This document shows positions 33,792-45,262 of a stretch of DNA of 64,000 nucleotides, piece after piece. Positions within the stretch are counted from its first letter, which is position 1. Each line of letters starts with the position of its first letter. The position numbers and the translations under genes were made by a program. Source of the DNA: Calliphora vicina (taxonomy: Eukaryota > Arthropoda > Insecta > Diptera > Calliphoridae); the NCBI RefSeq assembly GCF_958450345.1, contig NC_088784.1, forward strand, positions 91,255,947 through 91,319,946, read 5' to 3'. A model generated the notes under the pieces. It ran no database searches, was not told where the DNA came from, and was given only the letters and a program-made list of their open reading frames with translations.

Positions 33792-34725
33792 TCGAGCCCT
33801 TAGCGCCAAAATATCGTAAGCGACATTTTTAAAATTTTTATTTTATTGCAGAAATTAAAATTTTATGGCCCCTGGTGGGCCCTTGGAAAAAGAACTGTTT
33901 AAAAATAATGACTAAGTCTAAAGTTATATCATTGGAATTTAAAAATTTTTTAAAAAGCTATTTTTTGCTATTTTTTTGGGAAAAAATAATTTTTTTCTTT
34001 TTAAGTTATCGCAAAAAATTTCTAAGAGGATGTATAAGGAATTTCTACTTTCTGAACGCTTAGTTTTCATAAAATATTTTAAAGGAAAACCAATTTCAAA
34101 ATTATTGTTACCGAGGGGACCAGGTTCTTTCAAAAAAAACACCTATTTTTTATGTAAAATAAAACTTTAGGTCAAAAATTCTCAAATCGCGTATCCGATA
34201 TAAAAATATAGTAACCGATTATAGGTGGCTCAATATGTTTCTAATTATTTTGTAAAGGGTCCCGATAACCCCGACCATAGTATGGATATTATAGCCAAAA
34301 AACTAAAAATTACCATTTTTGGAATTTTTCAACACTTTTTTGGGAATTGCAGGATTTCTGATAATAAATTTCAAAATTCGTTTTTATTTTTCCATTTTAA
34401 ATAAAAAAATCTACATAACTGTGAAATTTCATTAAAAACTATTAATAAATAAAAATTTAATTTCAATTCGAAAAATTTCTATCTATGCAAAATTCAATAA
34501 AAAACATTTTTTGTCATATTTTTCTATAAAGTATTCCATGAATTTTTAATTGTCAAAAGTTATAAATATTTGTGAAAAATAGACAAATAGCTTGAACGAA
34601 ATTATATTATATCGCATCATAACATTTTTAATTCTATGTATAAACTTCAAAATAATCAAAAAAAAAACCTTATCCTGTAAAATTTGTGTTTTGTCGCTTA
34701 CGATAATTTGGCGCTAAGGGCTCGA
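33792..34725. mobile_element. Family F TA-flanked element, copy 1, carrying Transib-E interior
   Basis: 934 bp. Left end TCGAGCCCTTAGCGCC then 'atcgtaagcgaca'; right end is the inverse ('tgtcgcttacgat', 'ggcgctaagggctcga'). Both sides are flanked by TA (33790-33791 and 34726-34727). The inverted repeats run about 35 bp. Most of the interior is not private to F: it is family E sequence in reverse order relative to 57190-57720. TA duplication is compatible with a Tc1/mariner-type element; no transposase is present. Confidence 0.65.
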
Positions 34726-35335
34726 TATTATATATCACTATCCGGTGTTGCAATGGATAAGGGTTTAGTAATTGAGTAGACAATTTCACGAAGGTTTAGA
34801 AGATATCATTGACATTTTTGGAGAAACATGTTCCCTGTATTTCGTATCTAAAAAAGATTAAAACTGTCTTTCATTACAAATAGTTTAAAATGAAATTTGT
34901 TTGCGTTTTTCTTTCCTGATTTCTAAGACAAACCCATCATATACATATCAAAATAACTCAGACTTCGTTGCAGTTATAACAAATTCACATAAATTCAAAT
35001 GGAATTAAGTAGTTTTCATTACACAGTCATTTATATTTGTCCACTAGTATTGATTTTATTTAAATTTTAATGAATTCATTTGAAAAGGGAATAATAAAAA
35101 TAAATCACAATACCTGATGCATAAATAATTGATATCAATTGTCATAATTATCGAAATATGTTACATTAATTAATTAATTAACATTAATTAACTTCATGTA
35201 ACGAATTGTATACTAAGTAGTATGAGACTTTCAAACCGTTAAAGCTAGAAAATTTTAATATTTTTCAGCCTATAAATCTAATGAGAAAAGTTTTTTAGAA
35301 TCTCCAATATTTAGGTGCGAAAATGTTTGGGATAA
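34726..35335. other. No gene seen; single-copy-looking DNA with a TTAA-rich microsatellite
   Basis: An (ATTA)n tract lies at about 35164-35191. Nothing else recognised. Confidence 0.35.
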
Positions 35336-35610
35336 AATTCATTTATTTATATGATAAAGAACTGAAACATAAAGATAGCTATAAGTCGGTAAATAGTGAT
35401 CCAAATTGAAAAAGGAAAATGATCTGTGATCACTTATATTTTCAACTCAAATTCGAGATTTTATATGAAAACGAACTGAAATAAACACCTGGTTATAATT
35501 CGGTAAATGGTGGTACAAAATCAATTTTTCATATAAAAATCAACTGAAACTTAAACATGGACAAAAATTGGTAAATAGTGCTCTAAATGGAGAAAAGTAC
35601 GATAATAATA
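35336..35610. repeat. Diverged orphan units related to the 104-bp satellite
   Basis: 'aatgatctgtgatcacttat' (35418) and 'gattttatatgaaaacg' match the satellite's 'aataatctgtgatcacttat' and 'gatttttatatgaaaaat'. Two further partial units share 'cggtaaat' and 'actgaaa'. They lie about 10 kb from the main array and are far more diverged. Confidence 0.6.
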
Positions 35611-36075
35611 TTTTGCTTTATTCCAAAATGGTTTTATTATTACTCGAATGACTCTACATTTCGCATCAATTAATTCTAGTTACTAAATAATGAAAATATC
35701 CGAGCAGGTTTAATGTGCATTCAGATGTGAATGATTTATTGTCAGTTTTGTTTTGTAAATTAATATCAATTTGCACATATTAGGCCAACATGCACATGCA
35801 TGCTTTCAAGAATTAATATCGTCAAATAAAAGGCATGTGGATTGGCTGTAGTGTAGTATGTAGTAGCTAGAGAGTGCTGAATACAACTATAGAATTTGTA
35901 TCTATTCGTGGAATATTGACAGTGATGGATGGTAAATATGAATAGACGCCAAATTAATATGAATATGAAATAAATTAATGGATGCTTTAGCCACAACTAC
36001 AGCATACAAGTTTGTAATAATAGAAATTTTCAAACTAAAATTTAATATTTTGTTAAATAAATTCTAAAAAAAAAA
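35611..36075. other. No gene seen; single-copy-looking DNA
   Basis: No family or frame recognised. Confidence 0.35.
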
Positions 36076-36742
36076 CAAGTAAGAAAATATGGTCGGTCAA
36101 GCCCGACCTACACTAAGTAAAAGAGCAAAAACATTTTTATTTTAAAATTTCAATAATTTATATTTTTGAGTGATTTTCAGAAGTGGTCCTTATATGGGGG
36201 CTATGACCAATTATTGACCGATCACCATGAAATTAGGTCGTGTGATTTATGTCTATATGAAAGTTTACTATGTTGAATTTTTAAGCGATTTATGCACGTT
36301 AAATTGATTTTCGGAAGCGGGTCTATATGGGAGCTATGACTAATTATGGACCGATCGTAACAAAATTTGGTGACATGAATTTTGTATATATAAAACTTAT
36401 TTGGAGCGCAATTTGTGAAGATACATTTATAAATTAAACATTTATGACCGATAAAGTCCAATTTCGGGAGGACATTTGTATGGGGGCTAGGTGAAATAAT
36501 GAACCGATTTCAGCCAGTTTCAATAGGCTTGGTCCTTGGGCCGATAAAATAATATGTACCAAATTTGATTTGACAGCCAGCAAGCCAACCAGACGGACGG
36601 ACGGACATCGTTTAATCGACTCAGAAAGTGATTCTAAGTCGATCGGTATACTTTAAGGTGGGTGTTAGACTAATATTTTTGGGCGTTACAAACATCTGCA
36701 CAAACGCATAATACCCTCCCCCATATTGTGGTGTAGGGTATA
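36076..36742. mobile_element. Helentron-like family B, near-complete copy
   Basis: A 667-bp copy from CAAGTAAGAAAATATGGTCGG to GTGGTGTAGGGTATA. The hairpin arms are GGTCGG / CCGACC, but the 'atataatac' that normally follows is deleted. A second small deletion removes 'gaaatatcttcaaaatt' and adjacent bases near 36570. Confidence 0.65.
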
Positions 36743-36744
36743 AA

Positions 36745-36880
36745 AAGTACTTTTTTCCCAAAAAACTAATAAAATATCGATTTTTTAAATTCAAATGCAA
36801 ATAACTTTGGTGTGAGTCACGATTTTTAAACAATTCTTTTTTTTTTTGACATAAACATTTGTTGTTAGCGCAATACAAGA
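36745..36880. mobile_element. Transib-like family E internal fragment
   Basis: 'ttaaattcaaatgcaaataa' and 'cgatttttaaacaattctt' match 57655-57720. No terminus is present. Confidence 0.4.
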
Positions 36881-36969
36881 AAATATAAAAAAAGGAATAA
36901 AATGAGAAATGTAGAACAAATTTTAATTTAACCCCTCCCCCCCAAATGGTTGACCTGGATCCGCGCCTG

Positions 36970-37976
36970 TAAAGATATCATAACAAAATTTGGAACCAAT
37001 ATAGTCTCAATTATCCTTAAATCAACGACATTTTAATTTTTGCCATTCTTTATTTTTAGATAACGAAATTCCTAAACCGTGGAAAATGTGTTCAAAAACT
37101 GAGTTTTCTTAGAAAAGTCCCTACTGTGATGTTATTTACCGTGTGATAGTAAAAAAAATTTATAGCTATTTAAAAAGCATATAGGGTTATACAAATATGA
37201 AGCTTTTTCGAGGATTTGTCTTTGTCTTTGTCTTTTTAGAATTTTTTACTCAAATCTAATTTTTTTTTTTTAAAATTGGCCAAGTTTGGATAGTTCTTGG
37301 AGGTGTTGTGTTCGCTTAAGTAATCCAAAATTTACTTTACACGCTTTTGCATTAAGTTCTCTTTCAGGATCATATAAAACTAGTATATAGGCCCTAAGAA
37401 AATTTGTTTCTACAAAAGAAAAAATATATGGGCTTTTTTGGGAAAAAACGTAAAAATACGACCCATTTTCCAACTTTGGATGCGTATAACTTTTTATAGA
37501 GATGAGGTATCTTTTAGCAAGTTTTTATTTTATTTAGAATTTTATCGCCAATATAGCTGATATTTAAAAATAAATTTCGACCCTCCGTAGGCCCGCCTTA
37601 TCTAAAAAACCATAAAAAGATCGAGCAAAATTAAAAAAATTATTTGTTTACCTAAATATCTCTTCAATTAATAGAGATAACCTACACATGTAAATGTATT
37701 TCTTTTAGATCTTCTTAAGCACTATTTATTATTTAAATTTCATCTCATTCGGATAATAAATGGACATTTGGCGATTATTTTAAAAAAAATTTAGACCCCG
37801 GGTGGTCAACTTTGAGGGGCAACGCACTGGCTCCCATTAGCGCTAGGAAGCTGAACAACTGCAGATCAACTCGGAACACCTTAGCTCCAAACTATGTGAA
37901 ATTTCGTAACAATATCTCCAATAGTTTGCGATATGCCGAATTATTTCCAAAAAAAAAACGTTTCTCAACCATTGTG
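36970..37976. mobile_element. Transib-like family D, right-end copy
   Basis: Reverse complement of the D element at 17740: 'taacatcacagtagggac'-type tracts near 37110, 'aagatcgagcaaaatt' near 37618, and the end 'ccgaattatttccaaaaaaaa...CCATTGTG' at 37976. The heptamer here is CACAATG, the form also common in Transib. Immediately outside lies CACTGTG (37977-37983), possibly a scrap of another end. The left limit is approximate. A (TTTGTC)n tract lies near 37215. Confidence 0.55.
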
Positions 37977-38244
37977 CACTGTGCGATGTATCCTTTTTCA
38001 CAAAGTAATTCATAATTTCAATTCACAATTTCTCCTCAAAACAGTAAATTTGTGTAATTCATTCTACTGGACAACACTATTTAAAATTTTGGCGTTTTAC
38101 TTACCCCAACACTTGTCTTACCAGTTGCCGTGCAAGTAGCGGTTACGATTGTATTTGTGGAATACTTGGGATTTTTCACTTGATCTTGTACTTGCATGTG
38201 CACTTGCACTTGTACAGTTAAGCTAACAAGCTATTGATAGTAGT
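37977..38244. other. No gene seen; short ACTTG-rich tract
   Basis: 'cttgtacttgcatgtgcact' near 38188 is a small imperfect ACTTG repeat. No other signal. Confidence 0.3.
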
Positions 38245-38964
38245 TATACCCTACACCACCATAGTGGGGAGGGTATTATGCGTTTGTGCAGATGTTTGTA
38301 ACGCCCACCTTAAAGTATACCGATCGACTTAGAATCACTTTCTGAGTCGATTAAACAATGTCCGTCCGTCCGTCTGGTTGGTTGGCTGTCCATGTAAACC
38401 TTGTGCGCAGAGTAAAGGTCGCAATTTTAAAGATATTTCGATCAAATTTGGTATATAATATTTTTTCGGCCCAAGGACCAAGCCTATTGAAACTGGCTGA
38501 AATCGGTTCATTATTTCACCTAGCCCCCATACAAATGTCCTCCCGAAATTGGACTTTATCGGTCATAAATGTTTAATTTATCTATGTATCTCCACAAATT
38601 GCGCTCAAAATAAGTTTTATATGTACAAAATGCATGTCACCAAATTTTGTTACGATCCGTCCATAATTAGTCATAGCTCCCATATAGACCCGCTTCCGAA
38701 AATCAATTTAACGTGCATAAATCGCTTAAAAATGTTGTTATACTTACAAAATTCAACATAGTAAACTTCCATATAGACATAAATCACACGACCTAATTTC
38801 ATGGTGATCGGTCCATAATTGGTCATAGCCAACATATAAGGCCAACTTCCGAAAATCACTCAAAAAACTAAATTATTGAAATTTTAAAAGAAAAATGTTT
38901 TTGCTCTTTTACTCAGTGTAGGGTATTATATGGTCGGGCTTGACCGACCAAACTCTCTTACTTG
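38245..38964. mobile_element. Helentron-like family B, complete copy, opposite orientation
   Basis: 720 bp, opening TATACCCTACACCACCATAG and closing GGTCGGGCTTGACCGACC, then CTCTTACTTG. In DINE-1/Helentron terms this is the natural reading direction: inner short repeat first, hairpin and end last. No target duplication beyond flanking T or A runs is visible. Confidence 0.7.
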
Positions 38965-40359
38965 TTTTTATTTCTCATTAGCTCATTTTTATGGCTTTAA
39001 TTGACCTTCTTGTTGTGCACAATTTATTTTTCGCCTTGTTGCTCATTTCTACACTTACCAAATAAAATACTTCCATCACATATGAACCTTATATTTATTT
39101 TATACACTTTTATTTTGTTTTGCGCAAAAAAAATAAGTTTTCCTTGATTTGCAATACGAGGAAAATAGACTTTCCTATGAAGTTTTCTACGAAATTATGC
39201 TTGCTGTATTCAACATTGATATGTGTGTATCCTTGTGGGTGGAATATTATTTATTCAATATTGAAATACTGTTTATTAACAGAAATTCACAGAATTTTGA
39301 TGAAACTGCAAAGCAATTCAAGTAAAACAAAATTAAATAGAAACATCACATTTATAAAGTATTGAAAGGTATTTAAATGAAAACTAATTTCAAGAAAATT
39401 TCTTTGATATTAAATATTTAATAATTTTTGCCAGAATTTCATGAATTAATAAGTCTAATACTTATTCCTGGTATTAAGTTTACTATTCTACATAATGTTA
39501 TTAATATTTGTAGTTGTTTACTTAAAAGGACCATCCATCTTCCAATTACCACTGAAGTCTCTCAAATGTTTATCCTGTAATTAAAGGTATTTCAGTTGAC
39601 TACATACTCCGTCGCCATTGCACACCACACAATACACTGAGTTTAGTTCAAGTACATACACATGTTTCTTAGAATTTCAGAAATTATATCTACGTTGTCA
39701 TATAAATTTATTACATTTTTACTAGGCTGTGCTAAGTTGTTGTTCTTTTACTGTGTGGGAATTTGCGGTGTTAGAAACCATCCCGTCCTCAGTTTTTTTA
39801 TTTAGAGGAGGAGGAACAAAAAATCTCCATGGCTAGAGTAATGTCGTTAGCACTTTGTTCTCATAAAGATTTAAACGTACTTGAGCACATGCCTGTTTTG
39901 AAGTACAAACTCTAGTGGCTAAAGACAGTAGTTCCCAATTATTTTTTAAGAAATTCATTTAATATTTTAATTAATAAAAAGTCAAAATATCTTGTAACCA
40001 TTTAGTTTATTTCAATCAATTAAACCTTTCCAAGCTGAATGTTGGTCGAAAAGTTACATGTTAAGAAACTCTGACATGCCACAATGATTTTATTTACGCT
40101 GCAAATTTTATCAAATTAATTTACTGCCAATCGTTTTTTTTCTGCTGGTATTTTTTGTAGTAGTTCTTGTAGGAAATAATAGAGAAGAAATCCTTTTTAC
40201 ATTAGAATCATAGAAAATATGCGTGCAATGGGCTACGTATGTGTAGTTTAGCAACATAAAAAAATACACATGAATTGATAGAAGGATGGCTCCAATTGTT
40301 TAAAGCTAAAGTGTATGGATGTTTCGTTTGAACTTGTTGAGTTCAATTCTTTTTAAGTT
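38965..40359. other. No gene seen; single-copy-looking DNA
   Basis: No transposon family recognised. An 81-codon frame at 39120-39365 starts in low-complexity text and has no protein features I recognise. Candidate ancestral host sequence left of the minisatellite. Confidence 0.4.
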
Positions 40360-42047
40360 GTAGTTCTAGTTCTGTTCTAGTTCTGTTCTAGTTCTGTTCT
40401 AGTTCTGTTCTAGTTCTGTTCTAGTTCTGTTCTAGTTCTGTTCTAGTTCTGTTCTAGTTCTGTTCTAGTTCTGTTCTAGTTCTGTTCTAGTTCTGTTCTA
40501 GTTCTGTTCTAGTTCTGTTCTAGTTCTGTTCTAGTTCTGTTCTAGTTCTGTTCTAGTTCTGTTCTAGTTCTGTTCTAGTTCTGTTCTAGTTCTGTTCTAG
40601 TTCTGTTCTAGTTCTGTTCTAGTTCTGTTCTAGTTCTGTTCTAGTTCTGTTCTAGTTCTGTTCTAGTTCTGTTCTAGTTCTGTTCTAGTTCTGTTCTAGT
40701 TCTGTTCTAGTTCTGTTCTAGTTCTGTTCTAGTTCTGTTCTAGTTCTGTTCTAGTTCTGTTCTAGTTCTGTTCTAGTTCTGTTCTAGTTCTGTTCTAGTT
40801 CTGTTCTAGTTCTAGTTCTAGTTCTGTTCTAGTTCTGTTCTAGTTCTGTTCTAGTTCTGTTCTAGTTCTGTTCTAGTTCTGTTCTAGTTCTGTTCTAGTT
40901 CTGTTCTAGTTCTGTTCTAGTTCTGTTCTAGTTCTAGTTCTAGTTCTAGTTCTGTTCTAGTTCTGTTCTAGTTCTGTTCTAGTTCTGTTCTAGTTCTGTT
41001 CTAGTTCTGTTCTAGTTCTGTTCTAGTTCTGTTCTAGTTCTGTTCTAGTTCTGTTCTAGTTCTGTTCTAGTTCTGTTCTAGTTCTGTTCTAGTTCTAGTT
41101 CTGTTCTAGTTCTGTTCTAGTTCTGTTCTAGTTCTGTTCTAGTTCTGTTCTAGTTCTGTTCTAGTTCTGTTCTAGTTCTGTTCTAGTTCTGTTCTAGTTC
41201 TGTTCTAGTTCTGTTCTAGTTCTGTTCTAGTTCTGTTCTAGTTCTGTTCTAGTTCTGTTCTAGTTCTGTTCTAGTTCTGTTCTAGTTCTGTTCTAGTTCT
41301 GTTCTAGTTCTGTTCTAGTTCTGTTCTAGTTCTGTTCTAGTTCTGTTCTAGTTCTGTTCTAGTTCTGTTCTAGTTCTGTTCTAGTTCTGTTCTAGTTCTG
41401 TTCTAGTTCTGTTCTAGTTCTGTTCTAGTTCTGTTCTAGTTCTGTTCTAGTTCTGTTCTAGTTCTGTTCTAGTTCTGTTCTAGTTCTGTTCTAGTTCTGT
41501 TCTAGTTCTGTTCTAGTTCTGTTCTAGTTCTGTTCTAGTTCTGTTCTAGTTCTGTTCTAGTTCTGTTCTAGTTCTGTTCTAGTTCTGTTCTAGTTCTGTT
41601 CTAGTTCTGTTCTAGTTCTGTTCTAGTTCTGTTCTAGTTCTGTTCTAGTTCTGTTCTAGTTCTGTTCTAGTTCTGTTCTAGTTCTGTTCTAGTTCTGTTC
41701 TAGTTCTGTTCTAGTTCTGTTCTAGTTCTGTTCTAGTTCTGTTCTAGTTCTGTTCTAGTTCTGTTCTAGTTCTGTTCTAGTTCTGTTCTAGTTCTGTTCT
41801 AGTTCTGTTCTAGTTCTGTTCTAGTTCTGTTCTAGTTCTGTTCTAGTTCTGTTCTAGTTCTGTTCTAGTTCTGTTCTAGTTCTGTTCTAGTTCTGTTCTA
41901 GTTCTGTTCTAGTTCTGTTCTAGTTCTGTTCTAGTTCTGTTCTAGTTCTGTTCTAGTTCTGTTCTAGTTCTGTTCTAGTTCTGTTCTAGTTCTGTTCTAG
42001 TTCTGTTCTAGTTCTGTTCTAGTTCTGTTCTAGTTCTGTTCTAGTTC
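40360..42047. repeat. 11-bp minisatellite, about 153 units of TTCTAGTTCTG
   Basis: An uninterrupted head-to-tail array of TTCTAGTTCTG. The only variants are extra TTCTAG hexamers at about 40808-40819, 40931-40947 and 41093. From about 41100 to 42035, some 85 units are perfect. Decayed units trail off at 42046-42070. TAG lies in the unit, and CTAG on the other strand gives TAG too; 11 is not a multiple of 3, so all six frames are stopped every 33 bp. It is noncoding. Confidence 0.95.
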
Positions 42048-43608
42048 AGTTCAAATTCAGTTCTAAATTTGTTTGGATCAGACTAATGCACTTGTTATAA
42101 GTTAGACAATTGTGAAAGCGAACATTGTACGTATGAATTGAATCAGGGATGGAAAATAATATTTGAATCGTACTTTTTCGACCATAGAATAATAGAATCT
42201 TAATTTTTAATTATTGTCATATTAGCATGGTTTTATTAAGCAAATCGTCTATTGAACATACTGTTCTTCATCTGATTCACACACTATTTTCTATAAAAAT
42301 ACAGTGTTACACAAAATGTTTTGTTATGAACAATCATTTCTGAGAGTTTGAATGTTTCCATATTTGCACCACTCCAAAAAAAGTATTCAATCGTATCAAA
42401 TTTTCCATTCCTGGATAGGATATTTTTAACTGTTTGTGAATGAGTGTGGGCCTGTGTTCATGTGTTTTATGAAACTATTAGTGGTTTTTTATTAGAAACG
42501 TTTGTCATTGTTTATTATATCCTTTTTAACATGGACTGGTGTTTTGTTTCTTTGTTTTCTGTAGTTCTATTTTTAACATTTTTGTTTCTATGGTTGAGAA
42601 TCACTCTACAGCTGGTAGAACTACTAAAATATTAAAAAAAATTATAAAGTTAAACTTGAAAAAAATCATCTTTGATGTCTTTTTATATATTTCACCAAAT
42701 GACCACCATTCTCTAGTCTTTTCTATAGTAAATATTTATATTCGAATAGTTAAAGCAGATGTAACCATACTCATATTATAGGGTAGTGCTGCATTTGCCA
42801 GTCGAACGCCCTGCAAGTGGGTTAATGTGTAACTAGTGTTGTTTAGATGTTAACGAAATCCTTGAAGGAAAACATGTGGGGAATTTAATGATGAATTTAT
42901 GTAGGTTAAGGTTTTTTTTTGTTATGTATTACATTGCTTAGGGCTTATCAAATTCGTTGTATTACTTTCAGTAATTTATTTTTGTTATTTCTTTATTTCA
43001 TGGTTTCATTTACGATTTCTTATTTTTTTTTTGTTTCTAATTGTTTGGGTTTATTTACCGTCCTTTGAAAGTATATGTATATTTTTTTTCCTATTTTTTC
43101 TTTTACGCATCTTTCTCTTTGAGCATTTAATATCAGCAACATCGATGGGAATTTATGGGTTACGTTTAAAGCTCCGATAAATTTGATATTAATGGGCCTG
43201 CCAATAACAGTGGCATTATTAAAGTTAATTGTTGTAAGCAAATGATTAATAAGGATTGTTTGCCTGCAAAAAAGGAAGAAGTACCAAAACAAAAACAAAC
43301 AAAGGACATAATGCCAGCCAAACGGATGTAAAAGAAAGGATTCCCTCACTCATTCATAACCATAAGTAATTAGTTGACAAGTATTTTTTATTAAAGATTT
43401 TTTATTTTTAGTTTGGGTAGACTTAAATTCTATACATTTTAGTTTATTTTGTATAATTAATACATTCATACATATTCAATCTTAATTACACCTAATTAAA
43501 CACATATGTAGTTCTTTGTATTTAATTAACCTGTGATTCTATAAAATATTTACAATTAAAAACATTTTTTTTTCTCTTTTTGTATTGTAATTTTACAACT
43601 TACAGCTA
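42048..43608. other. No gene seen; single-copy-looking DNA
   Basis: Several short frames (60-109 codons) have extreme composition and no domain. The 43020-43349 minus frame is the longest and is not recognised. Confidence 0.4.
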
Positions 43609-44678
43609 CAATGATGGAGTAGTCCACTCTACTGTCCAGCAAAATGTAAATTTCAAAATTTTAAATTTTGACCTTTGACCCCCGGTGTTGAAAGGGTTAA
43701 GGTTTCCTGATTTCAATAAAATCTTTAGTATATATTTCCTAGGTATTGAACATGGTTTTTTTGTCCGAAAATATTAAAATTCATATCGCAAATCTGGCAA
43801 ATTTATGGAAGCTAAAAAAATAAAAACATAAAGAACATTTCTTAAATTTATCTATGTATTTTGGCCGCACATGGGAATGGATAAACGTTATCCTAGTTAG
43901 ATCAAAAATCATATCATATATTTTATGACTCTTAGGAAGATTAATATGGGACACAAAAATGTCTATATAACTGAAAAAAAATGTAATTGTAAGGGATTCA
44001 TAAACCAACTTTTAATTGAATTATAAAAATTTAAATTTTCAAAATAAAAAAAAGCAAAAATTGTTTTCATTAGTTTTGCAACAAAACTTCTATGAGTTTC
44101 AAAATTATTAAAAACGTTATACATTCTTGAGAAGAGGACACAATTTCCTATACATTGATATATAATATGTTTATCTTATCTTTTCCACTAATCTGATTAA
44201 GGGCTTCAAAATACATATTCTTAGATGTTTGGTAAAGCAGTAGTCGGCAATGCAGTGACAAATACTATGTTACCAAACGGCAACATTCAGCAAATTTGCT
44301 GTATCTAGATTTGAAAACAATAGGTCTATCAAATGTAGGAAATTCTGTCATTATTCAAAAATTCCAAAAAAAATGCTTTTTTAGATTTGTGGCTGTATTT
44401 AGGGTACCGAAATCGGGTCAAAAAAATCCTTTTGCAAACTAATTAAGATTATATGGGGGAATATTAAACGTGTTTTTTTGGCTTAAATTTGAAAATTACA
44501 TAAAATATATGTAGGTCTATTTCAAAAGGCTGTAGTCTTCCAAATAACACTAATTTTTAAAGGGTGAGTTATATTTCTAATAAAAACAAAAATATCTTGA
44601 AATTTTTTTCAAAATTTTATTGGAAAATTTCTCAGTTTCTAGTACATTTTGCTGCAGAGTAGAGTACTTCATTATGGC
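43609..44678. mobile_element. Candidate non-autonomous DNA element, about 1.07 kb, inverted ends
   Basis: Left end 'caatgatggagtagtccact', then 'ccagcaaaatgta'; right end in reverse complement 'ccataatgaagtactctact', then 'gcagcaaaatgta'. The inverted repeats are 35-40 bp and imperfect. The interior is noncoding. Target duplication and superfamily are unclear. Confidence 0.5.
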
Positions 44679-45262
44679 GTAAGAAACTTAATTAATAATA
44701 GTTCATTTTTACCATTTATTTACTTAATTAAATTCTAATATAGAAAAATTATTGTTTTGTTTTTGATTTCAAAAAGCACCTGAAGAAGGTATAGGAAGTT
44801 AGTTTCTTATACAAGTCTGTAGTCGTTCCACATTAATCTGTAAAGAAAGAAGAAATATTATATTAAAAATTTGTTAACAGTAGAATAAACTATCTGTACA
44901 ATTGTATATAAAATAAAAAGAACTCAGTTTTATTTTGTAATGTGATAAGAGAAAATACTCTCACATCTATCGTTTAAGCTCCTAATTCTGCAAATGTTTT
45001 TAAGTTGGATTAAAATTGTGATTTCTTTGTTCTTTATTTATATAAGTAACATTTCTTTACACATTCGTATCCACTGTAAGTCTATCGTTTAAAAAGCAAT
45101 TCCATAAATAAGCCTTAAAAACAGAATAATAATCCAAGCAACCTGTCTTTTTATTACAATATTTTTTTACACCTAAAATTGCCATAACCTGGCAATAAAT
45201 TTTTATTCGTTGTACGTGTTACTAAATAAAATAGGCTGGCACTATTTATATAACGCAAAAAA
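44679..45262. other. No gene seen; DNA leading into the satellite
   Basis: A+T-rich with no recognised family. The satellite begins at about 45263. Confidence 0.35.

Noticed and set aside
36940..36965. C-rich tract 'cccctcccccccaaatgg' as a regulatory or quadruplex site
   Set aside because: Too few spaced C-runs for a quadruplex, and it lies between transposon fragments.
40360..42047. Repeat-protein coding or hormone-receptor half-site (TGTTCT) array
   Set aside because: Stops occur in all six frames, and the half-sites are a by-product of the 11-bp unit without inverted pairing.
43020..43349. 109-codon frame on the minus strand
   Set aside because: No domain, homopolymer-rich DNA at its 3' end, and no splice or neighbour context.
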